Notes: generated by a model not told the origin, from the sequence alone. A stretch of DNA of 64,000 nucleotides from CAMTVQ01 sp947085255 (GCA_947085255.1 CAMTVQ010000002.1:62001-126000), one strand, 5' to 3'; counted from the first letter of the stretch, positions 1 to 8,195 are shown. A program made the numbers and translations.

Positions 1-271
1 CCACTTCTTTTGGTCGGCCAGTAGCAACTGCACAAAACGAACAGGAACGTGTACAGATATTACCCAAAATCATAAAGGTAGCAGTACCTGCACCCCAACA
101 TTCGCCCATATTCGGGCAATTTCCGCTTTCGCAGATGGTATGTAGCTTATGCGTATCTACAATATTGCGTACCTCGGCATACTCTTTACCAATGGGCAAT
201 TTTACACGTAACCAATCGGGCTTACGTACCTTATTCACTTCTGCTGTAGCTAATACAGGCAATTCTATCAT
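1..271 (-). CDS. lipA: Lipoyl synthase LipA, N-terminal part (cut by window edge)
   Basis: Only the first 90 residues are inside the window; the gene runs off the left edge. The start ATG is at 269-271. The radical-SAM enzyme LipA inserts two sulphurs into octanoyl groups on lipoyl domains of 2-oxoacid dehydrogenases and the glycine cleavage system. Both iron-sulphur motifs of the family are visible: the auxiliary cluster CX4CX5C (C47, C52, C58, in CESGNCPNMGEC) and the radical-SAM CX3CX2C (C73, C77, C80, in CTRSCSFC). This pair of motifs is diagnostic of LipA, so the identification is firm despite the truncation. Confidence 0.96.
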   Translation of the reverse strand, partial: MIELPVLATAEVNKVRKPDWLRVKLPIGKEYAEVRNIVDTHKLHTICESGNCPNMGECWGAGTATFMILGNICTRSCSFCAVATGRPKEV

Positions 272-291
272 CTATACTATTTACTAATGAG

Positions 292-1086
292 TTATAATTT
301 TCGGCTGCCTATAGCAATTTTGGCAAAAAATGTAATGTAAGACTGTTTGTTTACATCATTTCCGAACACCGCAAATATGGGTACTTTTTTTGGGAAAATA
401 TCTATTGAGGCACCTGCTTCCAAGCACAATATTTTGGTTTCGTCCTTAGCCCAATCAAATGAAAAAGAGAATTTACCATATCCGCCAGGTAATACTTTGG
501 TTTCTCCGAAACCAGTAAAAAAACCCGAACCTCCATAAATATCTTCTATTTGGTGTTTATCATGGTCGTACTTTTCGGATACTACCACAAAGCCTTGCTG
601 TTCTCCTTGCACAAATACATCTAAATAAACTGGTTTCAACAAGCCTAAAGAAAGTCCACCTTCTATATTGTATCCAATTTCTACTCCATCTTTATCGGCT
701 CTGTCAAATAATACATTATCGGTACCAATACCTGTGCGTAATAATAGAAGGGCATTTTTTTTACCAAATACAAAAGAACGGGCATTTTCGTAAAAGTCTT
801 TTGCGATACGTATTTCCTTTGGGTGGCGCATGGTCAAAAAATCAGCGTTAAGTGCTATTTTCTTGAAACCTGAACGTTCGGAAAGTTTACTTCTTTTATA
901 AGAAATACCATAGCCATTGCTATGTATAAAAGCGCCAAAACTACTTTCTTTGGTGTAAATCACCTTTACCTCAGATGGTATAGGCGGGGTTTTATAAGTG
1001 CCTGATTTAGTTTGTGCCCATACGTTTGCGGCTCCCGTAAAAAAGAGTAGCATACACACAAAACGCCTAAATAAAACCATAATCAA
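292..1086 (-). CDS. Secreted protein of unknown function, possible outer-membrane barrel
   Basis: I do not recognise the family. The 264-residue product starts with a signal peptide (hydrophobic residues about 4-22, cleavage likely after NVWA before QTK). The rest alternates short polar and aromatic-rich segments (for example GYGISYKRSK, GYGKFSFSFDWA, YITFFAKIAIG) and ends in a short basic tail, as in small outer-membrane beta-barrels of Bacteroidota. The start could also be the ATG two codons downstream. It ends 20 bp upstream of lipA on the same strand, so the two may be cotranscribed, but nothing in the protein suggests a role in lipoate metabolism. Confidence 0.7.
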   Translation of the reverse strand: MIMVLFRRFVCMLLFFTGAANVWAQTKSGTYKTPPIPSEVKVIYTKESSFGAFIHSNGYGISYKRSKLSERSGFKKIALNADFLTMRHPKEIRIAKDFYENARSFVFGKKNALLLLRTGIGTDNVLFDRADKDGVEIGYNIEGGLSLGLLKPVYLDVFVQGEQQGFVVVSEKYDHDKHQIEDIYGGSGFFTGFGETKVLPGGYGKFSFSFDWAKDETKILCLEAGASIDIFPKKVPIFAVFGNDVNKQSYITFFAKIAIGSRKL

Positions 1087-1154
1087 AGCTACAAAATATA
1101 TTTTACTTAGCTACTTAACCTCAGCAGCTGCTAAATGGTTTTACTAAAAAATTG

Positions 1155-1162
1155 TAGGTTTG
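1155..1162 (+). promoter_or_regulatory. -7 promoter box of osmC-like gene
   Basis: TAGGTTTG matches the Bacteroidota -7 consensus TANNTTTG. Its last base lies 12 bp before the ATG at 1175, so the leader would be only a few bases. No clear -33 TTG is seen. Confidence 0.5.
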
Positions 1163-1174
1163 TGTAAAAAAACA

Positions 1175-1582
1175 ATGGCTACTATTTACACCACTTATAC
1201 TGGCAATTTACGCACCAAAAATATTCACTTGGGTTCGGGCATGGAACTTATTACCGATGCACCAAAAGACAATAAAGGTTTGGGTGAGGCTTTCTCTCCA
1301 TCTGACTTACTAGCTACTTCATTAGGTACTTGTATGCTTACTATTATGGGTATTACCGCACGCGAACACGGTATGACAATAGAAGGTACGACTGTAGAAA
1401 TTACCAAAATAATGGGACAGGACCCACGCAGAGTAGCGGAGGTAAATATTGAATTTAATATAATGGGAGTACTTAACGGAAAAGAACGAACTATTTTAGA
1501 ACGTGCGGCACATACCTGCCCTGTAGCCCGAAGCGTGCATCCTGATATGGTTCAAGGCGTAGTGTTTAATTACGCGCAATAA
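1175..1582 (+). CDS. OsmC/Ohr family protein
   Basis: A 135-residue protein of the OsmC/Ohr superfamily, thiol peroxidases that detoxify organic hydroperoxides. Both catalytic cysteines are present: C53 (SLGTCMLTI) and C115 (AHTCPVARS), with the SPSDLLATSLGTC helix typical of the family. A TTG at 1160 would add five residues (MCKKT), but it overlaps the -7 box at 1155-1162, so the ATG at 1175 is preferred. The 3' end overlaps the convergent ytxJ gene by 17 bp. Subfamily is uncertain: it resembles the YhfA-like OsmC branch more than classical Ohr, and substrate cannot be told from sequence. Confidence 0.9.
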   Translation: MATIYTTYTGNLRTKNIHLGSGMELITDAPKDNKGLGEAFSPSDLLATSLGTCMLTIMGITAREHGMTIEGTTVEITKIMGQDPRRVAEVNIEFNIMGVLNGKERTILERAAHTCPVARSVHPDMVQGVVFNYAQ

Positions 1583-1898
1583 TTCTGGCAATTTCAGCAG
1601 CATCAATCGCTTCGTGGCTAGCGCTGTAAATACACGTACCATTTTGCACGAGCAACACCTGTGGCGATTGATGTGTGATACTAAAATCTGTTGCTATTTG
1701 ATCAGAAATTGATCTATATTCTAATAAATCGAGGTAATACGTTGGCACTGTACTCAAGACCTCAGCATCTTCTTCAAATGTCTTTTTTACCATTCTACTT
1801 ATTGAACAGCGCGTACTGTGCTTAAAGATAAGTACTGGTTGCTCAGTTGCCACTATTTCGACAAGTTGATGAGGTGATTCTAAGTTAATCCAGTCCAT
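1566..1898 (-). CDS. ytxJ: Bacillithiol-system redox protein YtxJ
   Basis: A 110-residue monothiol bacilliredoxin-like protein with a thioredoxin fold. The family signature HSTRCSIS is present with the single reactive C31, followed by the usual central strand and cis-Pro region (QSPQVLLVQNG). In bacteria that use bacillithiol instead of glutathione, YtxJ is thought to reduce mixed disulphides. The gene overlaps the upstream DUF gene by 14 bp on the same strand (translational coupling likely) and converges on the osmC-like gene, so two thiol-based oxidative-stress proteins sit together. Confidence 0.9.
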   Translation of the reverse strand: MDWINLESPHQLVEIVATEQPVLIFKHSTRCSISRMVKKTFEEDAEVLSTVPTYYLDLLEYRSISDQIATDFSITHQSPQVLLVQNGTCIYSASHEAIDAAEIARIIARN

Positions 1899-2640
1899 TG
1901 GGCTCGTTAAAAATGGTTTCGTCTATCATCTTACTCGTTTCTATAACTGGAAACTTAATACTAAAGTTTTCATTGACGTCTATTCTTTCGGCACAAAGAG
2001 AAAGTTCTCCTGTATTGATATACGGTTCCCAATTCAGAATAGTGATTTCGGTATCACCCTGCAAAAGATAAGACCACCTAATTATTTGTCCTGTTTTTTC
2101 GTTTACGTATAGCCAATATTGATCCTTAGGTGTAAGTCCTATATCTTCACCAAAAGTAAGCTGTAGCACATTGCAAGAGATTTCATTTATTGTGGTATCC
2201 TCAAGAGCTTTTACATTTACTCCAGGGTCTTCCAATTTGGCTGGAACCAATAACCAATAGGTATCATTAATAAAATATTTATATGCTCGCTCTAGTATTT
2301 TAATATTTACCGAGTCATTTTGTTCTACACTATCTACATAAGATTTGCCTTCTTTTGTATTGATATTGAAAAGCACCTGTAGTTTTTTGGCATCCTTCTG
2401 CGTAAGATTAATTCGATAGGCACCTGTATAACGATCCCACACATGTTCTCTTCTGGCAAGTTCAATGGTATCTTGCTCTACCAAAAAAGTAAATTTAATA
2501 TAGCGTGTTAATTCCCATTTTTCGCGACCACCAATGCTATTCCATACACGGTCTATAACGATTTGCTCTTTGGGCTTGTCTTGTGCAAAACCTGTTTGAA
2601 CTATCAAAAGAAACAAAATAATGAATAACCTTATCTTCAT
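1885..2640 (-). CDS. Periplasmic/outer-membrane LolA-like protein, unknown function
   Basis: A 251-residue exported protein with a signal peptide (MKIRLFIILFLLIVQTGFAQ, cleavage after FAQ). The body resembles Bacteroidota proteins with a LolA/LppX-like half-barrel: it opens with a VWNSIGGREKWELTRYIKF segment and has the WLYVNEKTGQIIRW stretch seen in outer-membrane lipoprotein-carrier-like proteins. No catalytic motif is seen. It is directly upstream of ytxJ and overlaps it, so the two are probably translated from one mRNA. The assignment to the fold is inference from pattern, not a search. Confidence 0.65.
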   Translation of the reverse strand: MKIRLFIILFLLIVQTGFAQDKPKEQIVIDRVWNSIGGREKWELTRYIKFTFLVEQDTIELARREHVWDRYTGAYRINLTQKDAKKLQVLFNINTKEGKSYVDSVEQNDSVNIKILERAYKYFINDTYWLLVPAKLEDPGVNVKALEDTTINEISCNVLQLTFGEDIGLTPKDQYWLYVNEKTGQIIRWSYLLQGDTEITILNWEPYINTGELSLCAERIDVNENFSIKFPVIETSKMIDETIFNEPNGLD

Positions 2641-2733
2641 CTATTTTCGAAATGATTTGTTTAAAAAGAATCAAATAAAACGTGCAAGTTGTTTTTATAG
2701 AATGCCTGTTTTATAACAGGGCTAAAGTAAAAA

Positions 2734-2772
2734 AAAAGCTGGGTTAAAACGGTGTGTTTTAATCCAGCTTTT
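2734..2772 (-). terminator. Rho-independent terminator after small lipoprotein gene
   Basis: A 17-bp stem with one G-U pair and a 5-base loop, followed on the minus strand by a run of T (2727-2733). It lies 25 bp downstream of the 43-residue lipoprotein gene. Confidence 0.7.
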
Positions 2773-2797
2773 ACAATAAAATAGTATAATCAGCTAA

Positions 2798-2929
2798 CTA
2801 TATGTTTGCAGGCTGCAATTTATGTGTTACTTTTCCAAAAGTTGGGCAGTTTTCGCGACGGTGTTGAACAGAGCAAGATGATACAACAAGAAGCAAACAA
2901 CCTATTACTACTAAAAATATCTTTTTCAT
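2798..2929 (-). CDS. Very small lipoprotein (43 aa)
   Basis: ATG at 2927-2929, TAG at 2798-2800. The product begins with a lipoprotein signal peptide (MKKIFLVVIGCLLLVVSSC, lipobox VSSC), leaving a mature peptide of about 25 residues containing RRENCPTFGK. A terminator follows it. It lies 38 bp downstream of another tiny lipoprotein gene (2968-3156) on the same strand, and both mature parts carry a lone cysteine in a short charged segment (ENCPTFGK and EKCAAYGE), so they may be diverged copies. Function is unknown. Confidence 0.6.
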   Translation of the reverse strand: MKKIFLVVIGCLLLVVSSCSVQHRRENCPTFGKVTHKLQPANI

Positions 2930-2967
2930 ATACTTATGTTTAATTACAATTAACTGTGCTTACTTTT

Positions 2968-3156
2968 TTACTTAAATTTAGTAACGTCGTTCGCTTTATT
3001 TTTTCTTCTCTTTTTAATTTTACCAACTGTTAAATCAGGCGCTGTATAGTTTTCTCCATAAGCAGCACACTTTTCGGTGGTACTACATCCATATTCAAAA
3101 AAGAGACTTACTAAAAATACACTAATTAGTATGTAGTATTTGTTTTTCAACACCAT
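2968..3156 (-). CDS. Small lipoprotein (62 aa)
   Basis: A 62-residue product with a basic N-terminus, a hydrophobic stretch (YYILISVFLVSLFFEYGC) and a lipobox-like Cys at residue 24. The mature tail is short and very basic near its end (KIKKRRKNK). No domain is recognised. It lies between ribH and the 43-residue lipoprotein gene on the same strand. Similar tiny lipoproteins with a C-x-x-Y/F-G motif are common hypothetical proteins in Bacteroidota; I infer surface or periplasmic location only. Confidence 0.55.
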   Translation of the reverse strand: MVLKNKYYILISVFLVSLFFEYGCSTTEKCAAYGENYTAPDLTVGKIKKRRKNKANDVTKFK

Positions 3157-3202
3157 ACAAATTTGTTAACTATTTTTTGATTTTAGTATAATACCCTTAT
3201 TA

Positions 3203-3685
3203 TTATTTTGTTAAGCATGCCATTTTTATTGCAGTAACGGCTGCTTCATCTCCTTTATTGCCATGCTTACCTCCAGAACGCGCTATTGCTTGTTCTAATG
3301 TGTTGGTGGTAAGCACACCAAATACAAATGGTCTATTGTACTTCAGCGTAAGGTTTATCAAACCATGTGCCACAGCATCACATATAAAATCAAAGTGCGG
3401 CGTTTCTCCCTGTATTACACAGCCTAAACAAATAATAGCATCAAAATGTTTCTTTTCAGCTAATACTTGCGCTCCGTGTACTAACTCATAGCTTCCGGGC
3501 ACTTGTATCACCTCTATATTTTGCTGAGCTACTTGCTGCTTTAACAGTGTATTTACTGCTCCTTCGTATAGTGCATTGGTTATTTGCTCGTTCCACTCTG
3601 CAACAACAATACCTATGCGCAACTCGACGCCTTGTGGAATAGTTACGGATGAAAAATCAGATAAGTTTTTAAGTACGGTTGCCAT
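3203..3685 (-). CDS. ribH: 6,7-dimethyl-8-ribityllumazine synthase
   Basis: Catalyses the penultimate step of riboflavin synthesis, joining the ribityl pyrimidine with 3,4-dihydroxy-2-butanone 4-phosphate. At 160 residues it has the usual length. The conserved elements are present in order: the VVAEWN substrate loop (about 27-32), PGSYEL (63-68), the catalytic His97 in GETPHFDF, and the phosphate-binding LTTNTLEQAIAR segment with GGKHGNKG (125-145). Its ATG is only 10 bp downstream of a terminator hairpin that closes the upstream TPR gene, so expression probably depends on read-through or on a promoter I could not find. Confidence 0.96.
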   Translation of the reverse strand: MATVLKNLSDFSSVTIPQGVELRIGIVVAEWNEQITNALYEGAVNTLLKQQVAQQNIEVIQVPGSYELVHGAQVLAEKKHFDAIICLGCVIQGETPHFDFICDAVAHGLINLTLKYNRPFVFGVLTTNTLEQAIARSGGKHGNKGDEAAVTAIKMACLTK

Positions 3686-3695
3686 ATTATAAAAA

Positions 3696-3713
3696 AAGCC
3701 GTTTTCACGGCTT
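3696..3713 (-). terminator. Terminator between TPR gene and ribH
   Basis: Minus-strand hairpin AAGCCG/CGGCTT with a 6-base loop followed by seven T. The T-run ends a few bases before the ribH start codon, so it could act as an attenuator as well as a terminator. Confidence 0.65.
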
Positions 3714-3717
3714 CGTT

Positions 3718-4386
3718 TTAATTAATTTTAGCTTCTGCCCTGCCTATATATTTATCAATATCTCGTGCTTCCGTAGATTCACTGAAATTGTTTTTTATAG
3801 ACGTGTAAGCCTCTACTGCTTTTTCGTTATCGTTTGCCAGTTCATAATTCAATCCCATTTTTAGTAAAAAAATTGGCGTTGTAAACTTATTATTGCTTTG
3901 CTTAACTGCTTTTTTGTAGAAAGATATAGCTTTTTCGGTATCATTTAGTTCGCTATGCGCATCTCCAATAGCGCCTGAAGCCATAGCAGCTAACATCTCG
4001 TCTTTTGATTCGAAGTTTTCCAAATATTCAATAGCCGATTCAAATTCACCTTTTTTAAGGTAAGACATCCCCAAATAGTAGTTTGCTAAATTGGCAGATT
4101 TGGTACCTCCGTAGTTTTCAACGATACTTAAAAAACCATCAAAATTACCATCACCATTTATTGCTTTATCTAACGAATCGTTTTCGAAATAATACTCGGC
4201 TCTAAACATTTGATCCGCTGCTTCAATCTCACGTGGAGCTAAATACAGTTGTGTATACGCCAAGAAAATAGCAACTAAAGCTACTACTGAACTTGAAATG
4301 ATTAATAAGCTCTTTTTGTTTTCAGTAACAAAGTGCTCTATTTTGCTTAACTTATCGCTAAGGTTATTCTCTAATTCTTCAGCCAT
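3718..4386 (-). CDS. Membrane-anchored TPR protein
   Basis: A 222-residue protein with an N-terminal cytoplasmic helix, one membrane span (LLIISSSVVALVAIFLAYTQL, about 30-50) and tetratricopeptide-like repeats outside (about 60-215; clear helical pairs at NYYLGMSYLKKGEFESAIEYLENF and GDAHSELNDTEKAISFYKKAV). The layout resembles YfgM-type ancillary periplasmic chaperones, but the family assignment is not certain. It is followed by a terminator and then ribH. A -7 box TATCTTTG (4407-4414 on the minus strand) lies 20 bp upstream of the ATG. Confidence 0.85.
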   Translation of the reverse strand: MAEELENNLSDKLSKIEHFVTENKKSLLIISSSVVALVAIFLAYTQLYLAPREIEAADQMFRAEYYFENDSLDKAINGDGNFDGFLSIVENYGGTKSANLANYYLGMSYLKKGEFESAIEYLENFESKDEMLAAMASGAIGDAHSELNDTEKAISFYKKAVKQSNNKFTTPIFLLKMGLNYELANDNEKAVEAYTSIKNNFSESTEARDIDKYIGRAEAKIN

Positions 4387-4430
4387 TTTTTAAAAAAATT
4401 GAAGCGCAAAGATACAATTTCAATATATAG

Positions 4431-4525
4431 TTTCATCTGTTTATTTTTTGATTTTTAATGTTCAGATGGTACTCGCTAAACAACGATCAACTCCATTATT
4501 AGCTATTTTGCCATGCTCGTTTCAT
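4431..4525 (-). repeat. Intergenic repeat element, copy 1
   Basis: About 95 bp upstream of the TPR gene shares two blocks with 12555-12646: CATGCTCGTTTCAT at one end and, at the other, CATCTG...CAGATGG...ACTCGC around an A/T-rich core. The CATCTG/CAGATG ends can pair. See the findings. Confidence 0.6.
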
Positions 4526-4618
4526 ATCAATACCATTTGTTTTTAAATAAAACTGCCTATTTACTAGTTTTACAATAAGTAAATTCCCTTTGTCTGTTTC
4601 AAGTAAATGCTATTTATG

Positions 4619-4626
4619 TAAGTTTG
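4619..4626 (+). promoter_or_regulatory. -7 promoter box of recF, leaderless
   Basis: TAAGTTTG matches TANNTTTG exactly; its last base is only 4 bp before the recF ATG. Transcription from it would start at or next to the start codon, giving a leaderless mRNA. Confidence 0.6.
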
Positions 4627-4630
4627 GCAA

Positions 4631-5734
4631 ATGTATTTGCAGAACCTTTATTTAGTAAACTTCAAAAACTATACTGCTGCTGAGTTTCAATTTACCAAAC
4701 CAATTACTGTTTTTACCGGAGATAATGGGTCAGGAAAGACCAACGTATTAGATGCCATTCATTATTTAAGCATTACAAAAAGTTATTTTAATGCTATTGA
4801 TAGCCAACAAATACGACACGGTGAAGATTTTTTTGTGGTAAGTGGCACATTAAACAAAGAAGAGCAAGATGAATTGCTGTATTGCGGGGTAAAGCGCAAC
4901 CAAAAGAAGGTATTTAAGCGCAATAAGAAAGACTATCCTCGATTGGCTGATCATATCGGGTTTTTGCCCATCACCTTTATTTCTCCTAATGATTCCATGC
5001 TAATTACCGAAGGAAGTGAGGAACGCAGAAAATTTATGGATACTGTACTGGCGCAAACAGATAGTAAGTATTTGGATACGCTATTACACTACAACAAAGC
5101 ATTAGCTAATAGAAATGCGCTACTAAAACATTTTGCTGATACACGCACCTTCGACGAAGCATTATTGGCAATATACGATAGTCAATTAATCGAGTTCGGG
5201 ACCAGTGTTTATGAAATACGTAAGGAGTTTATTAATGCGTTTATTCCACTATTTCATGCTCATTATCAATTTTTAAGCAGCACAGAAGAGACTGTAAATA
5301 TTGAGTACTTATCGCCGTTGCATGATGCACAATTTGCACAATTACTGAATAATAGCATACAAAAGGATCGCGTTTTAGAGCGCACCACTGTTGGGATACA
5401 TAAAGACGATTTGGATTTTTTGCTTGACACCTATCCGTTGAAACGTTTAGGCTCTCAGGGACAGCAGAAGTCTTTTATTATTGCCCTAAAGTTGGCTCAA
5501 TACAGTTACCTACTTTTAAAGAAGAAGGTAAAACCCTTGTTGCTATTGGATGATATTTTTGATAAATTGGACGAGAAAAGAATTGCCAAACTATTGCAAT
5601 TGGTAGCAGATGATACTTTTGGACAGGTTTTTATAACCGATAGCCATGCCAAACGTATAAAAAAAATGTTTGCAGATATTAGCATAGACATTTGCCAATA
5701 TGAAATAACGAAAGGAGTAGCCGAGCATGTTTAA
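4631..5734 (+). CDS. recF: DNA replication and repair protein RecF
   Basis: SMC-like ATPase that loads RecA at single-strand gaps with RecO and RecR. The Walker A motif GDNGSGKT is at 30-37, the ABC-type signature GSQGQQKS at about 274, and Walker B LLLLDDIFDKLD at about 300-311. The length of 367 residues is normal. The last 8 bp overlap the DUF721 gene, indicating translational coupling; recF-DUF721 pairing is common in bacteria. The start ATG is set by the -7 box 4 bp upstream, which leaves almost no leader. Confidence 0.96.
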   Translation: MYLQNLYLVNFKNYTAAEFQFTKPITVFTGDNGSGKTNVLDAIHYLSITKSYFNAIDSQQIRHGEDFFVVSGTLNKEEQDELLYCGVKRNQKKVFKRNKKDYPRLADHIGFLPITFISPNDSMLITEGSEERRKFMDTVLAQTDSKYLDTLLHYNKALANRNALLKHFADTRTFDEALLAIYDSQLIEFGTSVYEIRKEFINAFIPLFHAHYQFLSSTEETVNIEYLSPLHDAQFAQLLNNSIQKDRVLERTTVGIHKDDLDFLLDTYPLKRLGSQGQQKSFIIALKLAQYSYLLLKKKVKPLLLLDDIFDKLDEKRIAKLLQLVADDTFGQVFITDSHAKRIKKMFADISIDICQYEITKGVAEHV

Positions 5735-6020
5735 ATCATCAAACGAGCAAACATTAAAGCAAGCAATTGAACTATTGCTGCATACGTATCATTTAAAAGA
5801 AAAATTTACCGAAACCGATGTAATAAACTCTTGGGAGGTCTTAGTAGGAAAGGCTATTGCTAAACGTACATCAGAAGTATTTATACGCCACAAAAAATTG
5901 TACATCCGACTTACATCGGCATCGCTGCGCAATGATTTAGCTATGGCTAAATCATCTATCTTAGAGTTGGTAAACGAGCGCGCAGGCTATGTACTGGTAG
6001 ATGAAATTGTATTACTTTAA
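5727..6020 (+). CDS. DUF721 (DciA-like) protein
   Basis: A 97-residue protein of the DUF721 family, related to DciA, which helps load the replicative helicase in many bacteria. Visible family features are the N-terminal helical part with INSWEVLVGKAIAKRT and the strand pair KKLYIRLTSASLRNDLA (about 45-65). It overlaps recF by 8 bp. The stop codon TAA forms the outer base pairs of the terminator that follows. A role in helicase loading is inferred from family relation and the replication/repair neighbour. Confidence 0.85.
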   Translation: MFKSSNEQTLKQAIELLLHTYHLKEKFTETDVINSWEVLVGKAIAKRTSEVFIRHKKLYIRLTSASLRNDLAMAKSSILELVNERAGYVLVDEIVLL

Positions 6021-6062
6021 AAATTTAGGAGAACAGTTTTTAACTGTTCTCCTAAATTTTTA
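6018..6062. terminator. Bidirectional terminator, perfect 21-bp stem
   Basis: A perfect 21-bp inverted repeat with a 3-base loop fills the whole gap between the convergent DUF721 and ndk genes and includes the DUF721 stop codon. A/T tracts on both ends give T-runs on both strands. Confidence 0.9.
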
Positions 6063-6482
6063 CTAGAATCTTTCTAGTGCTGAGAAGAAGAAATTACCTT
6101 CAATAACTGCATTTTCATCCGAATCTGAACCATGCATAGCATTGGCATCAATAGATTTTGCAAATAATTGACGAATCGTTCCAGCTTCTGCTTTTTGAGG
6201 ATCTGTAGCACCAATTAATTTTCTAAAATCTTCAATAGCATTGTCTTTTTCTAAAATAGCCGCTACAATAGGGCCAGAAGACATAAATGTTACTAAATCT
6301 TTATAGAATGGACGTTCGCTATGAACGGCATAAAATTGACCAGCAGTATCAGCAGTTAAATACGTGTATTTAAGTGCGATTATTTTAAATCCAGCCTTGG
6401 TTATTTTGTCTAAAATAGCACCAATGTGCCCGTTAGCTACGGCATCAGGCTTAATCATGGTAAAAGTACGGTTCGTTATCAT
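6063..6482 (-). CDS. ndk: Nucleoside diphosphate kinase
   Basis: Transfers the gamma phosphate of ATP to nucleoside diphosphates through a phosphohistidine. The catalytic His117 lies in the conserved NAMHGSDS, with the TFTMIKPDAV start and RPFYKDLVTFMSSGP segments of the family; 139 residues is standard. On the minus strand a -7 box TACCTTTG lies about 18 bp upstream of the ATG. It is monocistronic, separated from both neighbours by hairpins. Confidence 0.97.
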   Translation of the reverse strand: MITNRTFTMIKPDAVANGHIGAILDKITKAGFKIIALKYTYLTADTAGQFYAVHSERPFYKDLVTFMSSGPIVAAILEKDNAIEDFRKLIGATDPQKAEAGTIRQLFAKSIDANAMHGSDSDENAVIEGNFFFSALERF

Positions 6483-6573
6483 CTTCTAAAATTTGCCGCA
6501 AAGGTAGCTTTTTAGTATTAAAATAACTATCCTCACACATTAAATTCTTTAAAATCTACCTTAAAGCTATAAA

Positions 6574-6608
6574 AAAAGGGGATATCCTGTTTTAGAATAT
6601 CCCCTTTT
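6574..6608 (-). terminator. Terminator after SRPBCC gene
   Basis: A 12-bp stem AAAAGGGGATAT/ATATCCCCTTTT with an 11-base loop and a T-run on the minus strand, just downstream of the SRPBCC gene stop. Confidence 0.8.
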
Positions 6609-6628
6609 AAGAGTGCCTTCTTGCTTCC

Positions 6629-7222
6629 TTAGCTTCCTACTTCTTCTGAAGTGCTATCCATCTCAGCTCCCATATTATCTTGCACCGGAATTGGCATTTT
6701 TTCACAATACTCTTTTAGTTTTGTCAAACCTTGATCAAACTGATCCTCTAAGGCACCCTTCATCAGTACATTCATATAGCGCATCATTGGGTTATTGCTT
6801 TCTTGACCAATGCTCCACCAGGTTACTTTTACCCCTTCTGGAACCGATTCAAACGTCCATTTGTCTTCTGAATGTGCATCAAAATCTGCGAAATACAAGT
6901 CATTTACAATAACACTATTAGGAGTAGTTTCGGTACGTGTCATCGATCCTTTTCCAACTTTATCACCTTCCCAAGAGTATTTGTACTCTGCTTCTCCCTT
7001 AGTACCTTCAATGGTAGTTTTGGCTTCAGGATCCATTACATGCCATGGGCTGTAATTATTAAACTGATCGAAATCAGCTACTACTTCAAAAACAGCTGCT
7101 GGTTCTGTAGCAACTACAATACTTCTACTCATTTCTAACTTGGTGGGCAAGAAGAAACTAATAAGGGCTAATACAAGCACAAGGGCCGATAAGCCGATTA
7201 AAATCTTTTTAAATACATTCAT
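6629..7222 (-). CDS. Membrane-anchored SRPBCC (START-like) protein
   Basis: A 197-residue protein with one N-terminal membrane span (ILIGLSALVLVLALISFFLP, about 7-26) and a following SRPBCC/polyketide-cyclase-like domain: EMSRSIVVATEPAAVFEVVADFDQ at 30-53, then the W-rich strands NNYSPWHVMDPEAKTTIEG and WTFESVPEGVKVTWWSIG. The domain usually forms a hydrophobic ligand pocket; the ligand is unknown. The acidic Ser/Thr-rich C-terminal tail is likely disordered. It has its own terminator, so probably a single-gene unit. Confidence 0.85.
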   Translation of the reverse strand: MNVFKKILIGLSALVLVLALISFFLPTKLEMSRSIVVATEPAAVFEVVADFDQFNNYSPWHVMDPEAKTTIEGTKGEAEYKYSWEGDKVGKGSMTRTETTPNSVIVNDLYFADFDAHSEDKWTFESVPEGVKVTWWSIGQESNNPMMRYMNVLMKGALEDQFDQGLTKLKEYCEKMPIPVQDNMGAEMDSTSEEVGS

Positions 7223-7292
7223 AACATTGGTTTTTTGTTTAAGTAAAACTACCTATTTTAAACCAACAGTCAATTATTTTGTAATAAAAAAA

Positions 7293-8195
7293 TTACAAAA
7301 TATCTGCTATAGCTGCTTTTATATCCGGGAACTCAAACTCAAAACCCATTTTTTGTACACGCTGCACAGAACATCGGTTACTGTTGAGCACCACCTTACT
7401 CATCTCTCCTAACATAATTTGTAGTGCCCATACCGGAACGGCTGGCAGAAAGAATGGCTTATTTAAATGATTAGCTATCACTTTAGTTACTGCATAATTC
7501 GTTTCTGGTTGAGGTGAAGCTGCATTATACACTCCTTTATAATCAGTTTGCTCAACTACCTTCAAAAAGAGTTTACATAAATCGGATATATGTATCCAAG
7601 ACATCCACTGCTTACCCGAGCCTAACGCTGCAGCCAAACCCCATTTTATAGGTGCTGCTAATTGCACTAATGCGCCACCATCGGCAGCCAATACGACCCC
7701 AATACGCAACTTTACGGTACGGATACCCAAACCTGCAATTGTATCGGCAGCTTGTTCCCATTGCTTACAACAGGTGCCCATAAAATCCATTGCTACTTCA
7801 TGCTCTTCTGTAATCAATGCATCAGCCGTATCGCCATAATACCCTACTGCCGAAGCCGACACATAAGTAGTTACCTGATGCGTATTATTTTTAAGAAAAT
7901 TATATAAGGTATACGTACTTTGAACACGGCTATCAATCAATTCTTTTTTGCGTGCAGGTGTCCATCTTTTTTCGGCTATGCCTGCCCCTGCTAAGTTTAT
8001 TACCGTATCTACACCATCAAAAGCACGCAGATCTATGGTATGCATCTGTGGATTCCATGCGTATTTTTTTATGTCTGCTTGTAAATCATCCGACCGGCTC
8101 AACCATACCACTTCATGCCCCTTTTTGAGCAATAATTGAGTAAGCCTTTTGCCTAACAATCCGCTACCACCAGCTATGAGTATTTTTTGTTTCAT
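7293..8195 (-). CDS. TIGR01777 family epimerase/oxidoreductase
   Basis: A 300-residue extended short-chain dehydrogenase. The Rossmann motif GGSGLLG (9-15) binds NAD(P); VSASAVGYYGDT marks the active-site strand and tyrosine region; the C-terminal DUF1731 segment (about 250-300, NRCSVQRVQKMGFEFEFPDIKAA) is present. The family is related to plant SulA and bacterial YfcH; the substrate is unknown. It is transcribed away from the ferredoxin gene, sharing a 37-bp divergent intergenic region that also contains the ferredoxin promoter. Confidence 0.92.
   Translation of the reverse strand: MKQKILIAGGSGLLGKRLTQLLLKKGHEVVWLSRSDDLQADIKKYAWNPQMHTIDLRAFDGVDTVINLAGAGIAEKRWTPARKKELIDSRVQSTYTLYNFLKNNTHQVTTYVSASAVGYYGDTADALITEEHEVAMDFMGTCCKQWEQAADTIAGLGIRTVKLRIGVVLAADGGALVQLAAPIKWGLAAALGSGKQWMSWIHISDLCKLFLKVVEQTDYKGVYNAASPQPETNYAVTKVIANHLNKPFFLPAVPVWALQIMLGEMSKVVLNSNRCSVQRVQKMGFEFEFPDIKAAIADIL

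Noticed and set aside
4386..4436. A 20-codon upstream frame (MKLYIEIVSLRF) before the TPR gene that resembles the start of the AraC protein
   Set aside because: The likeness covers few residues, the frame ends within the TPR gene start, and a -7 box lies inside it, so it is taken as coincidence.
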